64,000 nt of DNA from contig JAVXWL010000102.1 in the NCBI GenBank assembly GCA_032230565.1, positions 48,556 to 112,555 on the forward strand, read 5' to 3'. This DNA comes from GCA-003244245 sp032230565 (GTDB lineage Bacteria > Actinomycetota > Actinomycetes > Mycobacteriales > Pseudonocardiaceae). Positions 41,648 through 50,919 of the stretch are shown in pieces; positions within the stretch are counted from its first letter, which is position 1, and each line of letters begins with the position of its first letter. A program made the translations under genes and the position numbers. Under the pieces are notes generated by a model that made no database searches, was not told where the DNA came from, and was given only the letters and a program-made list of their open reading frames with translations.

Positions 41648-41822
41648 CGGGGCAGTGTTACCCCAGTGGATCCGCAATGAGCCACCGGGGCCCTCGGCCA
41701 GGCAGCGCTGAGCTGCGGTACCCATGCTGCTGAGCACCGCCGCAGACGTCATGCGCGGCATATTGCAGCCCGCTACTTCTGACCGGCGCCTCGCCGTCTG
41801 GTGGACGGTGCCGAGTTGGAGT

Positions 41823-41848
41823 GGTTGATAAGAGCGAAGAAGGGGTAT
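41823..41848 (+). promoter_or_regulatory. SigB/SigF-type promoter before the GAF-ANTAR gene
   Basis: GGTT at 41823-41826 and GGGTAT at 41843-41848 are 16 nt apart, fitting the stress-sigma consensus. The first coding frame downstream begins at 41947. The rest of this ~300-bp gap shows nothing else recognisable. Confidence 0.5.
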
Positions 41849-41946
41849 CTGGTGGTGGGCACAGGAGCGCTGTGCATGGTATGCGCACGCGGGTTCCAGT
41901 TAGCTGTGTGATGGACCGTTAGAGCGATACTGCAACAGATTGTCGT

Positions 41947-42708
41947 GTGCATTCAGTGCAATCTTCAAGTTACGAGGTGACGGTGCGGGATTCGAACTTG
42001 CCGCTGGCCGATGAGTTGGCCGTGGTGTTCGCGCGGATGTCGGGGCTTTTGCTGTCCCAGGAGACGGTGAGTACCGTGTTGCGCCTGGTGACATCACTGG
42101 CGGTGGAGTCCATCCCGGGCACGATCGGATCCGGAGTCACTCTGCTAGACGAAGAGGGCCGTAAGGCCACCGCGGCTGCCTCGGATCCGCTGGTCGAGCG
42201 GGTGGATGCCCTGCAGTACGAGCTGAATGAGGGTCCGTGCCTGAGCGCCTGGGCCGAACGCGCCATCTTCCGGATCGAGGATATGGCCCTGGAGACCCGC
42301 TGGCCGCGTTGGTCAAGCGCCGCGGCGTCATTGGGGATGCGCGCAGCGCTGAGCGCGCCGCTGGTCGCCGGGGGCACCTCACTGGGGGCGATCAAGGTCT
42401 ACGCCACCGAACCGAGCGCCTTTTCCGAGAAGGATGAGCACCTGCTCAGGATGTTCGCCGCGCAGGCGGCGATCCTGCTGGCTAACGTCCAGTCCTACCA
42501 CAACGCCCAACGGCTCAGCGACGACCTCAAGGATGCGCTGCACAGCCGTGATCTGATCAACATGGCCAAGGGGATTCTGATGGAACGGGAGGCGATCGAC
42601 GAGGAAACCGCCTTTGCCATGTTGGTCAGCGCCACGCAACGCGAACACAAGAAGCTGCATGAGGTGGGGCGGGCACTGGTGCGGTCCACCGTGCGGCGCC
42701 GACGCTAA
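41947..42708 (+). CDS. GAF-ANTAR RNA-binding regulator
   Basis: The 253-residue protein has a GAF sensor domain (about residues 25-180, with TIGSGVTLLDEEGRKATAAASDPLVERVDALQ split by family-typical spacing and LNEGPCLSAWAE) and a C-terminal ANTAR domain (about 190-245, SRDLINMAKGILMEREAIDEETAFAML). ANTAR domains bind paired hairpins in RNA and prevent termination. Start could be GTG 41947 or GTG 41980. It is followed 9 bp later by a SpoIIE phosphatase and preceded by a stress-type promoter, suggesting a stress signalling operon. Confidence 0.86.
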   Translation: MHSVQSSSYEVTVRDSNLPLADELAVVFARMSGLLLSQETVSTVLRLVTSLAVESIPGTIGSGVTLLDEEGRKATAAASDPLVERVDALQYELNEGPCLSAWAERAIFRIEDMALETRWPRWSSAAASLGMRAALSAPLVAGGTSLGAIKVYATEPSAFSEKDEHLLRMFAAQAAILLANVQSYHNAQRLSDDLKDALHSRDLINMAKGILMEREAIDEETAFAMLVSATQREHKKLHEVGRALVRSTVRRRR

Positions 42709-42717
42709 GCACTGGTC

Positions 42718-44202
42718 ATGTCTAGCGTTCACGAGGACGAGCAGCAGCGGCTGCTGGCGGTCGGTTACCAGCGCGCCAAGCTGACCATGGAACAGCTGTG
42801 GCTGCGGTACTTCACCTTAGGAGGAGACGCGGGCCTGATGGAAGTCGAGGCGCATCTGCATGGCCTCATGCCGCTGCCCGCCCTCCAGCGCGACATCCTG
42901 GCGCACGCGATCAATGAGCGCCTCGACGAGCTCGTCTGGCCGGGCCGGATTCCCTACAGCCGCACCATCCGCGATGGCAGGCCGGACACTGGTCCGCTGG
43001 CCACGCTCATCACACTGCTTGAGGGCACCCACCGAGAGCCTCCCGATCGGCTGCCTTCCATCGTGTCAGATGCCGGCCACGCGCTGGGAGTGCAGATCGT
43101 GATCTATCTGGTCGACTACGACCAGCGCACGCTTATCCCGCTACCCAGCCAAAACTCCGCCGGCCGTGAGCCTCTGGGGGTGGATACCACCCTCGCCGGG
43201 CGGGCCTTCCGGTTGGTCGACATCGTTCCCACCGACGCCGAAGACCGCCCCCGGCTGTGGGTTCCCCTACTCGACGGCGTCGAACGCCTCGGGGTTCTCG
43301 ACGTGGCACTGCTCAGTAGCGTGGATTTGCGTGACCCTCAGCTGCGAGCGCAGTGCCGGTGGCTTTCCGCCCTCATCGGTCACCTCGTCACGATCACCAC
43401 GAATTACGGCGATGGCCTTGAGCGCTTCCGCCGCCAGCAACCCCGTACTCCGGCCGCTGAGCTCATCTGGGAATTACTCCCGCCCTTGACCGCCGGCACG
43501 GACACCTTCGTCCTGGCCGGCATGGTGGAGCCCAGCTACGCAGTCGGCGGTGATGCCTTCGACTACGCGTTGTCCCAGACCACGGCGTCGCTGGCCATCT
43601 TCGACGCGATGGGCCACACCCTGGGCGCCGGATTCATCGCCGCGGCCGTGCTCGCGGCCTACCGCAGCGCCCGCCGCGAGGGCCATGGCCTCTACAACCA
43701 GGCCCGCGCCCTCGACGAAACGATCGTCGGTCAGTTCCGGCGTGGTCCGTTCGCCACCGGCGTTCTGGCCGAGCTTGAGCTGGCCACCGGTCGGCTGCGC
43801 TACCTCGCCGCCGGCCACCCCGACCCTCTCGTGCTGCGCTCGGGCAAAGTCGTCAAGACCCTCACCGGTGGACGACGGCCCCCATTCGGCGTGAGCACTG
43901 CCGAGCTCACCATCGCGGAGGAAATCCTGGAGCCCGGCGACTGGCTGGCCCTGTACACCGACGGCATCACCGAAGCCCGCAACCACAACGGCGAGTACTT
44001 TGGTCTGAGTCGGCTCATCGATTTCCTCGAACGCGAAGCCGCTGCTGCCCACCCTCCGCCCGAGACCGTCCGCCGCCTCAGCCACGCTGTAATGGCTCAC
44101 CAAAGCGGTCGGCTCCAAGACGACGCGACCATCCTGCTGGCCCACTGGAACCCAGGAACGACTGAAACCGCGAGCAACCGGCAGCCTCACGCGATGTTTT
44201 AA
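42718..44202 (+). CDS. SpoIIE-type serine phosphatase with N-terminal sensor region
   Basis: The 494-residue protein has a C-terminal PP2C/SpoIIE domain (about residues 255-480). Metal-binding motifs are YAVGGDAFDYAL, IFDAMGHTLGAGFIAA, YLAAGHPDPLVL and LALYTDGITEARNHNGEYFG. The N-terminal half has a GAF-like region and no membrane helix. Such phosphatases remove phosphate from anti-sigma antagonists and release stress sigma factors. No antagonist or RsbW gene lies alongside, so the partner is elsewhere. The coupled GAF-ANTAR gene probably shares its signal. Confidence 0.87.
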   Translation: MSSVHEDEQQRLLAVGYQRAKLTMEQLWLRYFTLGGDAGLMEVEAHLHGLMPLPALQRDILAHAINERLDELVWPGRIPYSRTIRDGRPDTGPLATLITLLEGTHREPPDRLPSIVSDAGHALGVQIVIYLVDYDQRTLIPLPSQNSAGREPLGVDTTLAGRAFRLVDIVPTDAEDRPRLWVPLLDGVERLGVLDVALLSSVDLRDPQLRAQCRWLSALIGHLVTITTNYGDGLERFRRQQPRTPAAELIWELLPPLTAGTDTFVLAGMVEPSYAVGGDAFDYALSQTTASLAIFDAMGHTLGAGFIAAAVLAAYRSARREGHGLYNQARALDETIVGQFRRGPFATGVLAELELATGRLRYLAAGHPDPLVLRSGKVVKTLTGGRRPPFGVSTAELTIAEEILEPGDWLALYTDGITEARNHNGEYFGLSRLIDFLEREAAAAHPPPETVRRLSHAVMAHQSGRLQDDATILLAHWNPGTTETASNRQPHAMF

Positions 44203-44403
44203 CTATTTCGTGGGATGCACTGGCTCGCCGGCCGCGGCTCGGTGGCGCGCTTGCACGAGGATGACGAAGGTGTGGGCCACGTTGCGGTGCCCGACCGTGA
44301 TTTGGCCTATTTCCTTGAGCGGCCGGCGGGCAGATATTGGCGGTGTAACGACCTCCGCAACAGGGTAATCCAACTGCTAAAGCCAACACGGAGAGGCGGG
44401 AAG

Positions 44404-45582
44404 GTGTTGCGACGTCCCGCAACTCCCGCCAGCGCGCTGCGGCGGTTGCTGCGCGTGGCCGGGCGAATCGGGCTAGCTCTCGTCTCTGCTACGACGCTGA
44501 TTCTCACCGGTTATGCCTGGACGCTCTCGCGCGAGCTCAATGCCTCGCCCACCACCTCAGCGGTGCTCGACCACCCCAGCTCCGCCGACCGCGTCGGCTC
44601 GGCAGGATCGCGCCCCACCGCTGCCACCGACCCGACGAACCTGCTACTCGTGGGCCTGGATAGCCGCACCGACGCCCAGGGCCACCCACTGCCTCCGGAG
44701 GTGCTCACGGCACTGCACGCCGGCGGTGACGACGGCGAGGTGAATACCGACGCCCTGATCCTCGTGCACGTGCCCACCGAGTCGAGCCAGCCCACCATCG
44801 CCGTCTCAATCCCTCGGGACTCCTACGTCACCGTGCCCGGCTTCGGCGCTCACAAGATTAACTCTGCCTACCATCAGGAGGTTGTCAAGGCGACTTCCAC
44901 CCTCGCGGCGCAGGGCATCAACGGACCCCAACTGGATCGACTTGCCCGTCAAGCTGGTCGGCGGGAACTCATCCAGACCGTGGAACAGCTTACCGGCCTC
45001 ACCCTGGACCACTACGCCGAGATCAACCTGGCCGGGTTCTACGAAATAACCCAAGCGGTAGGTGGTGTCCCGATCTGCCTCACCGCCCCAGTGCACGACA
45101 GTTACACAGGTGCGGATTTTCCAGCCGGCCCGCAGACCGTGTCTGGCGCTGCGGCGCTGGCCTTCGTCCGGCAACGCCACGGGCTACCCCGCGGCGACCT
45201 GGACCGTATTCTGCGCCAGCAGGCGTACCTCTCCGGGCTCGCCCACCGGCTGCTCTCCGGTGGCGTACTGACCAACCCCGGTGCGTTGACGGCGCTGCGC
45301 GAGGCAATCGCCCGCTACGTGGTCATTGACCCCGGCTGGAACCTCACCGAGCTCCTCCAGCAGACCCCCTCGATCAGCGAGGGAGCTATCCAGTTCCAGA
45401 CCATCCCCACCGGCCGCACCAACCTGCCAACCCCCGACGGCGAGGCGGTGCAGGTGGACCCCGACCAAGTCCAGCAGTTCATGATGCAGCTCACCGGCTC
45501 CGGCAACCACACCCTTAACCCACCCACCTCCACCACACCCGACATCGCGCCGATGGCTACCTCACTGGGCTGCGTCAGCTAG
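44404..45582 (+). CDS. LytR-CpsA-Psr family glycopolymer transferase
   Basis: The 392-residue membrane-anchored protein (helix about residues 18-38) has an LCP domain: NLLLVGLDSR, DALILVHVP, VSIPRDSYVTVPG, HKINSAYH, INLAGFYEITQAVGGVPICL, and the Arg-rich FVRQRHGLPRGDLDRILRQQ. LCP enzymes attach arabinogalactan or other glycopolymers to peptidoglycan from lipid carriers. The GTG at 44404 after GGAGAGGCGGG is chosen over the longer ORF from 44215. No LytR_C domain is present. Confidence 0.9.
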   Translation: MLRRPATPASALRRLLRVAGRIGLALVSATTLILTGYAWTLSRELNASPTTSAVLDHPSSADRVGSAGSRPTAATDPTNLLLVGLDSRTDAQGHPLPPEVLTALHAGGDDGEVNTDALILVHVPTESSQPTIAVSIPRDSYVTVPGFGAHKINSAYHQEVVKATSTLAAQGINGPQLDRLARQAGRRELIQTVEQLTGLTLDHYAEINLAGFYEITQAVGGVPICLTAPVHDSYTGADFPAGPQTVSGAAALAFVRQRHGLPRGDLDRILRQQAYLSGLAHRLLSGGVLTNPGALTALREAIARYVVIDPGWNLTELLQQTPSISEGAIQFQTIPTGRTNLPTPDGEAVQVDPDQVQQFMMQLTGSGNHTLNPPTSTTPDIAPMATSLGCVS

Positions 45583-45684
45583 CCTCGTCGAGCAAGCGCG
45601 CGCCCGGAAGGCATCGGAGAACCGGTTACCGGATCGCGACTCTCTTCCGCAACAGGAAAGATAGGGACTCGTACACCAAGAAGC

Positions 45685-45717
45685 GTGAATGCCCAGGTCA
45701 TGGACCTGGGCATTCAC
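45685..45717. terminator. Strong hairpin after ssrA
   Basis: A perfect 15-bp stem (GTGAATGCCCAGGTC and its complement) with a 3-nt loop lies 3 bp past the tmRNA 3' end. There is no long T tract on the minus strand. It can stop transcription or protect the 3' end before processing. Confidence 0.75.
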
Positions 45718-45719
45718 AG

Positions 45720-46087
45720 TGGAGGTGCCGGGAATCGAACCCGGGTCCTCCGTCGCCTCGTCAGGGCTTCTCCGTGCGCAGTCCGCTAAGCCTCTACTCG
45801 GATCCACCGATCACGCGGACGAGTCGGTGTGACGATCCCAGTCGCTGTAAGTGTCCCATCCAGACCCCGCGACCGGGCCTGGCGGTTAAGTCCCCTAATC
45901 GATGCCGGGGTCCGGGGCGGGGACGCCCCCGGTCCGACACAGTCGCTACTCGCTCAGGCGGCGAGTGCGAACTGGCGCTGACTAGAGTCGGCGCTTATTG
46001 GTGTGCGATGACGCTTACGGTGGTCTCTCGCCTGCACCGGCACGCTTCCCACTGACTCAACGTCCAGAGTCGAAACCGTTCACCCCC
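45720..46087 (-). ncRNA. ssrA: Transfer-messenger RNA (tmRNA)
   Basis: The 368-nt minus-strand RNA begins GGGGGTGAACGGTTTCGACT and ends with a T arm (GGGTTCGATTCC) and CACCTCCA. The 5' and 3' ends pair as an alanine-type acceptor with a G3:U pair. The resume codon opens a tag frame at 45992-45954 encoding ADSSQRQFALAA followed by a stop, close to the mycobacterial ADSHQRDYALAA. tmRNA with SmpB rescues stalled ribosomes and tags products for Clp proteases. CCA is not encoded. smpB lies about 1 kb upstream. Confidence 0.97.
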
Positions 46088-46135
46088 TTGGCGGGTTGGT
46101 TAACCACCCTAGAGTAACGCCTGGGCGTCCGCTCT

Positions 46136-47074
46136 TCATCCCCGATACACAGCAGTGGTCAGCTGCAGCAACCGGGCGGGCGTGTCGTGCACCACTGCGC
46201 GTAGGAATGCGACTCCCAGCCGGTCGTCGGCGGCGGCCCAGCCCGCCACGGCCCGCAGCTGGGTGGCGTAGTCGTAGGGAATGTTCGGGAAGTCGGTACC
46301 CAGCGCGATCCGGTCGGCCACGTCGACCAACTGCGCAGTCCAGTCCGACGGCAATGGGGCGATAGCCTCGGCGAAAGGCACCCCGACCATCGTCGTATCG
46401 AGATGCACCCTCGGATAACGCCGCACCAGGTTCACCGCATCGCCGTAGTCAGGCAGCCCGGCATGCGCCAGCACCGCGACGAGTCGGGGATGAGCGGCAA
46501 GTACCTCACCGAATACGTCCAGACCGGTGTAGGGGCCGGCGGCGCCCGGCCCGTGCCCGCAATGCACCACAACCGGGACGCTCGCTTCAGCTAGCAGCCC
46601 CCAGGTCCCGTCGAGTAGTGGGTCCCGCGGGTCGAAGCCACCTACCTGCACGTGCACCTTGACGCAACGCGCGCCGGCTGCCAGCGCTCGCGTCATGTAT
46701 TCGACAACACCTGGTTCGGGATAGAGCGTTGCCGTGAGCACCGCCTCCGGCACCGCGGCGGCGAATTCGGCGACCCAAGTGTTGAGCCAGTCCGCCATGC
46801 CTGGTTTATGCGGGTACACCAGCGGCGCGAACGTTCGCACGTCCATCGCGCGCAGCACCGCAACGCGATCGTCCTGGGGCAAGCGGTAGTGCACCGGCCA
46901 CGGAGTGCCGTAGTGCGCTGCGGCGTCATCAAAGAAGGCCCACACCTTGGCCATCACCTGATCGGGCATGAAATGCACGTGCAGATCGATCAGACCGTCC
47001 AGGTCCAACGCGGCCGTCCACGGCGCGACATCGGCGTCGTCGACGGGCGGCGCGGTCACTGGGTCGCGGCTCAC
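46136..47074 (-). CDS. Amidohydrolase family 2 (TIM-barrel metal hydrolase)
   Basis: The 312-residue protein has the N-terminal metal motif LIDLHVHFMP, a middle His in VVVHCGHGPG, HAGLPDYGDAV and a late Asp in LGTDFPNIPYDYA, fitting the ACMSD-like amidohydrolase family of decarboxylases and hydrolases. Its substrate cannot be inferred. It starts with GTG directly after the smpB stop (no gap) and ends 49 bp before ssrA, so it lies within the trans-translation pair. No functional link is evident. Confidence 0.83.
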   Translation of the reverse strand: MSRDPVTAPPVDDADVAPWTAALDLDGLIDLHVHFMPDQVMAKVWAFFDDAAAHYGTPWPVHYRLPQDDRVAVLRAMDVRTFAPLVYPHKPGMADWLNTWVAEFAAAVPEAVLTATLYPEPGVVEYMTRALAAGARCVKVHVQVGGFDPRDPLLDGTWGLLAEASVPVVVHCGHGPGAAGPYTGLDVFGEVLAAHPRLVAVLAHAGLPDYGDAVNLVRRYPRVHLDTTMVGVPFAEAIAPLPSDWTAQLVDVADRIALGTDFPNIPYDYATQLRAVAGWAAADDRLGVAFLRAVVHDTPARLLQLTTAVYRG

Positions 47075-47548
47075 TTACCCCATGCCCTTAGCGCGCCGCC
47101 CCAAAGCTCGCGCCACTTCGCGGTTCGCGTCACGTTTAGCCAGGTCAGCGCGCTTGTCGTAGGACCGCTTGCCGCGGCCCAGCGCGATCTCCACCTTCAC
47201 CTTGCCGTCAGAGAAGTACATCGACAACGGCACCAGCGCCAACCCGCTCTCCCTGGTCTTGCCGATCAGCCGAAGGATCTCCTTACGGTGCAGCAGCAAC
47301 TTGCGGGTCCGTCGGGGCTCGTGATTGGTCCAGCTACCTTGGGTGTATTCGGGGATGTGCAGGTTTCGCAACCAAACCTCACCGTCGTCGACGCTGGCGA
47401 AGGCGTCGGTCAGCGAGGCGCGGCCGGCGCGCAGCGACTTGACTTCCGTGCCGGTGAGCACGATGCCCGCTTCGTAAGTGTCCATGATCTCGTAGTCGTG
47501 CCGCGCCCGACGGTTCGACGCGATCACCTTGCGGCCGTGCTCCTTCAT
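47075..47548 (-). CDS. smpB: SsrA-binding protein SmpB
   Basis: The 157-residue OB-fold protein binds tmRNA and the ribosome decoding centre. Motifs: VIASNRRARHDYEI, GIVLTGTEVKSLRAG, NLHIPEYTQGSWTNHEPRR split across two strands, and the basic C-terminal tail RGKRSYDKRADLAKRDANRE that occupies the mRNA channel. It follows ftsX by 10 bp in the ftsE-ftsX-smpB order of mycobacteria. Confidence 0.96.
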   Translation of the reverse strand: MKEHGRKVIASNRRARHDYEIMDTYEAGIVLTGTEVKSLRAGRASLTDAFASVDDGEVWLRNLHIPEYTQGSWTNHEPRRTRKLLLHRKEILRLIGKTRESGLALVPLSMYFSDGKVKVEIALGRGKRSYDKRADLAKRDANREVARALGRRAKGMG

Positions 47549-47558
47549 GGCACCTGCA

Positions 47559-48461
47559 TTAGGTCCGCACGTAGAGGCGCAGCGTCAGGTATCCGGTCAG
47601 AGCGGCGACCACGGAGCCCACCACCAGCAGGATCGGCGCGACCGAGAAAATGTCCGCATAACCGATTCGCGGCACGATCGCCGCCTCGAAAACGCCGGCC
47701 AGCACCCGGTCGACGAAGGCGACCTTGCCGATCACCAGCCCCACGATCGCCAGTACGCCCCCGACCACACCGGCTACCACCGCCTCGAGCAGGAACGGCA
47801 GCTGGGTGTACCAGCGCGACGCGCCGGTCAGACGCATGACGCCGACCTCGGCGCGCCGGGTGAACGCCGAAATTTGGATCGTGTTGGAAATCAGCAACAG
47901 CGCCGCGAGAGCTTGGATCAGCGCAATCACGAAAGTGGCATTGCGCAAACCGTCCAGCGCCCGGAACAGCTGCCGGAGGTACTCACCTTGGTCGGTGACC
48001 CGGTCGACGCCGGGACGGCCGGTGAATGCCTTGGCGATGGAAGGGAACCGGGCCGGATCGGACAGCTGCACCCGCAGCGACGCCGGCAGCGCCTCGGGTC
48101 TGGCCAGCTGCAGTAGCTCAGGCTGGCCCTGGAAGATCCGCTGGAACCGCGCGAAGGCTGCCTGCCTGCTTTCGAATATCACGGTCTGCACACCGGGAGC
48201 GGACTCCAACTGCCCGCGCAGGGAAGAGCAGGTACTCGACGTGCAACCAGGGTCGTTTGCGCTGATGTCGGCGCTGAGATACACCACGGTCTCGACGCGC
48301 TGGTAATAGTCCTGCTGCATCCGATCGATGGTGCGGACCACGAGCAGACCCCCACCGAGCAGGCCGAGTGAGATCGCCGTGGTCAGGATCATCGCCACGG
48401 TCATCGTGACGTTGCGGCGCAGGCCGGTGACGACCTCGCTGAGCACGAAGCTGGCGCGCAT
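47559..48461 (-). CDS. ftsX: Cell division protein FtsX
   Basis: The 300-residue permease-like protein has four membrane helices (about residues 22-44, 174-196, 222-250, 271-293) and a large extracytoplasmic loop with Cys residues (SNDPGCTSSTCSSL) as in actinobacterial FtsX. FtsEX relays ATP hydrolysis to a peptidoglycan hydrolase (RipC in mycobacteria) at division. MRLTGASRWYTQLPFLLEAVV is the conserved cytoplasmic segment. It follows ftsE by 48 bp. Confidence 0.95.
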   Translation of the reverse strand: MRASFVLSEVVTGLRRNVTMTVAMILTTAISLGLLGGGLLVVRTIDRMQQDYYQRVETVVYLSADISANDPGCTSSTCSSLRGQLESAPGVQTVIFESRQAAFARFQRIFQGQPELLQLARPEALPASLRVQLSDPARFPSIAKAFTGRPGVDRVTDQGEYLRQLFRALDGLRNATFVIALIQALAALLLISNTIQISAFTRRAEVGVMRLTGASRWYTQLPFLLEAVVAGVVGGVLAIVGLVIGKVAFVDRVLAGVFEAAIVPRIGYADIFSVAPILLVVGSVVAALTGYLTLRLYVRT

Positions 48462-48509
48462 GGGTAGTGGACATTCCTCAGGTTGGGGACGGGGGGCACA
48501 GAGTAGGTC

Positions 48510-49199
48510 TCAGCGGCTGACTCCGTAGACGCCACGGCTCTCGTCCCGGACCACTTGTCCAAGATGAAGCTCGACGACTCGGCGGCGCATGGAGTCGACG
48601 ATTGCGTGGTCGTGGGTGGCCATCAGTACCGTGGTGCCGGTTCGATTGATCCTTTCCAGCAGCAGCATGATCTCGTGGCTGATGTCCCGGTCGAGGTTTC
48701 CGGTGGGCTCGTCGGCTAGCAGCACCAGCGGCCGGTTGACGAAGGCCCGGGCGATCGCCACCCGCTGTTGCTCACCGCCGGAGAGCTCATGCGGCATCCG
48801 GTCCGCCTTGCCCTCCAGCCCCACCAGCTCCAGCACCTCGGGCACCACCTTACGAATGGTGTGCCGCGGCTTACCGATCACCTCCAGGGCGAAGGCGACG
48901 TTCTCGGAGACCGTCTTGTTGGTCAGTAGCCGGAAGTCCTGGAACACGCAGCCCACCCGCTGCCGCAGCTGCGGGATGCGACGTTGGGAGAGCCTGCCAA
49001 CGTTGAGGTCCGCCACGTAGACGTTGCCTGTGCTGGCTACCTCTTCGCGCAGTAACAGGCGCAACAAAGTGGACTTGCCCGATCCGGACGGTCCGATGAG
49101 AAACGCGAACTCACCCTTTCCCACTGCGACTGTGACGTCATCGAGAGCGGGTCGGGTAGAAGTCCGGTAGGACTTGCTGACGTGCTCGAGTCGGATCAC
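48510..49199 (-). CDS. ftsE: Cell division ATP-binding protein FtsE
   Basis: The 229-residue ABC ATPase opens MIRLEHVSKSY and has Walker A IGPSGSGKSTLLRLLL, Q-loop CVFQDFRLL, signature LSGGEQQRVAIARA, Walker B LVLLADEPTGNLD and the switch His in MATHDHAIVD. FtsE energises FtsX. It starts with GTG and follows prfB by 79 bp. Confidence 0.96.
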   Translation of the reverse strand: MIRLEHVSKSYRTSTRPALDDVTVAVGKGEFAFLIGPSGSGKSTLLRLLLREEVASTGNVYVADLNVGRLSQRRIPQLRQRVGCVFQDFRLLTNKTVSENVAFALEVIGKPRHTIRKVVPEVLELVGLEGKADRMPHELSGGEQQRVAIARAFVNRPLVLLADEPTGNLDRDISHEIMLLLERINRTGTTVLMATHDHAIVDSMRRRVVELHLGQVVRDESRGVYGVSR

Positions 49200-49278
49200 G
49201 AGCGGCGAGTCTACTCATCCAGGCCGGGTACCTGCCCGGCGCCACGGCGAAGGCACGCCTGCGGATTTCAACCAGATT

Positions 49279-50391
49279 TCAGCCAGCGACCCGGGCCTCC
49301 TGCTGCCGACGCCACCGGATACCGGACTCGAGGAAGGCGTCGATGTCCCCGTCCAGCACCGCGGTAGGGTTGCCCACCTCATGCTCGGTCCGTAGGTCTT
49401 TGACCATCTGGTAGGGATGTAGCACGTAGGACCGCATCTGGTTGCCCCATGAACTGCCCTCGCCCTTCAGCGCGTCCATCTCCGCCTGTTGCTCCTGGCG
49501 CTTACGCTCCAGCAACCGGGACTGCAGTACCCGCATCGCCGCAGCCCGGTTCTGGATCTGCGATTTCTCGTTCTGGCAGGACACCACGATTCCAGTTGGC
49601 AGATGGGTGATGCGCACCGCTGAATCGGTAGTGTTGACGCTCTGACCACCAGGTCCGGAAGATCGAAAAACATCGATACGAATCTCATTCTCCGGGATAT
49701 CGACGTGGTCGGTGGTTTCGGTCACCGGAAGCACCTCGACGCCGGCGAACGATGTTTGCCGGCGGCCCTGGTTGTCAAATGGTGAAATCCGGACCAGCCG
49801 GTGGGTGCCCTGCTCGACTGACAGCGTGCCGTAGGCGAAGGGCGCCTTGACCACGAACGTCGCCGACTTGATACCCGCTTCCTCGGCCGGCGAGATGTCG
49901 TAGACCTCGGTGGGATAACCGTGTCGTTCGGCCCAACGCAGGTACATCCGCATCAGCATCTCGGCCCAGTCCGCCGCGTCCACCCCGCCGGCCTCCGAGC
50001 GAATCGTCATCAGAGCGTCGCGCTCGTCATACTCGCCGGCCAGCAGAGTCCGGATCTCCAGCGAGGCGATCTCCTTGCGCAGCCGGTGATGCTCGGTCTC
50101 AGCTTCGCTGCGAGCGCTCTCGTCAGCGCCCTCTTCGGCCAACTCGTAGAGCACCTCCACGTCATCCAGCCGCTGCCGCAGCCCGAGCACCCTCCGCAGG
50201 TCGCCCTGCAGGTGAGCCAGCTTGCTGTTGACCTGTTGCGCATGGTCAACGTCGTCCCATAGGTCGGGGCGCGCGGCCTGCTCTTGCAGTTCGGCCACCT
50301 GAGCCCGCAACCGGTCGATGTCCAGCACACCCTCGATCCCGGCGAGGGTGGCGGCTAGCTCTTTGAGGTCGGCAGCGACGTCGGCGTTCAC
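49279..50391 (-). CDS. prfB: Peptide chain release factor 2
   Basis: The 370-residue factor has the UGA/UAA recognition tripeptide in RISPFDNQGRRQTSF (SPF) and the catalytic GGQ in SSGPGGQSVNTTDSAVR. It reads as one frame with no programmed frameshift site, as is usual in actinobacteria. The GTG start at 50391 agrees with the family N-terminus. It is the head of prfB-ftsE-ftsX-smpB. Confidence 0.96.
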   Translation of the reverse strand: MNADVAADLKELAATLAGIEGVLDIDRLRAQVAELQEQAARPDLWDDVDHAQQVNSKLAHLQGDLRRVLGLRQRLDDVEVLYELAEEGADESARSEAETEHHRLRKEIASLEIRTLLAGEYDERDALMTIRSEAGGVDAADWAEMLMRMYLRWAERHGYPTEVYDISPAEEAGIKSATFVVKAPFAYGTLSVEQGTHRLVRISPFDNQGRRQTSFAGVEVLPVTETTDHVDIPENEIRIDVFRSSGPGGQSVNTTDSAVRITHLPTGIVVSCQNEKSQIQNRAAAMRVLQSRLLERKRQEQQAEMDALKGEGSSWGNQMRSYVLHPYQMVKDLRTEHEVGNPTAVLDGDIDAFLESGIRWRRQQEARVAG

Positions 50392-50418
50392 GTCGAGCCA
50401 GCGTAGTCGCCCCGCTGC

Positions 50419-50919
50419 TCAGTCCGTGGGGATGGCGTCGAGCAACTTGAGCACTGCACGCCGGTGCGCCATCGTGAAATCCGCAACGGCCTTGGTGTAC
50501 GGGCTGGTGGCAGCTCTCGCGTCAGCCCTGGCCTCATCAAGGTAACCGAGGTAGACGGCCCGGGCACTGCTGATCAGGCTGACGCGCTGCCTGGCGGTGA
50601 GCTGCCCGGCGTGCACCAGGCGCAAGATCAGCGGACTGCGTAGATTGTCTGATCCCGAGGTGGAGTTCAGCCAGGACTTGAACGCGCGCTTGCCAGCGGC
50701 GGTGAGGATGTACTGCTGGCTGGACCGCGCGCCCCTCTTGCCGAGCCGCAGCAGGCCGGCCTCGGTGAGTACGGGCAGTTCGCGGTAGACCTGGCTACGG
50801 GTGACCCCGAAGAACGACCCGAATCTCTCATCAGCGGCGGCGATCAGTTGGCCGCCGGTCATCGCGCCGGTGTGTAGCAGTCCGAGCAGGGCGGCCGACG
50901 TGGCGTTCAGGTCGCGCAT
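50419..50919 (-). CDS. PadR-family transcriptional regulator
   Basis: The 166-residue protein has the PadR winged helix: ALLGLLHTGAMTGGQLIAAADERFGSF, then SQVYRELPVLTEAGLLRLG and the wing SSQQYILTAAGKRAFKSWL. A C-terminal dimerisation helix region (about 90-165) follows. PadR proteins usually repress a neighbouring transporter or detoxification gene; here the neighbours are prfB and an LLM oxidoreductase, both on the same strand, so the target is unclear. Confidence 0.88.
   Translation of the reverse strand: MRDLNATSAALLGLLHTGAMTGGQLIAAADERFGSFFGVTRSQVYRELPVLTEAGLLRLGKRGARSSQQYILTAAGKRAFKSWLNSTSGSDNLRSPLILRLVHAGQLTARQRVSLISSARAVYLGYLDEARADARAATSPYTKAVADFTMAHRRAVLKLLDAIPTD

Noticed and set aside
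41648..41761. N-terminal extension of the gamma-glutamyltransferase
   Set aside because: The extra 38 codons do not resemble the family and no ribosome site supports the upstream start.
49279..50391. Programmed frameshift in prfB
   Set aside because: The gene reads in a single frame with family-typical length; no internal UGA slip site is present.
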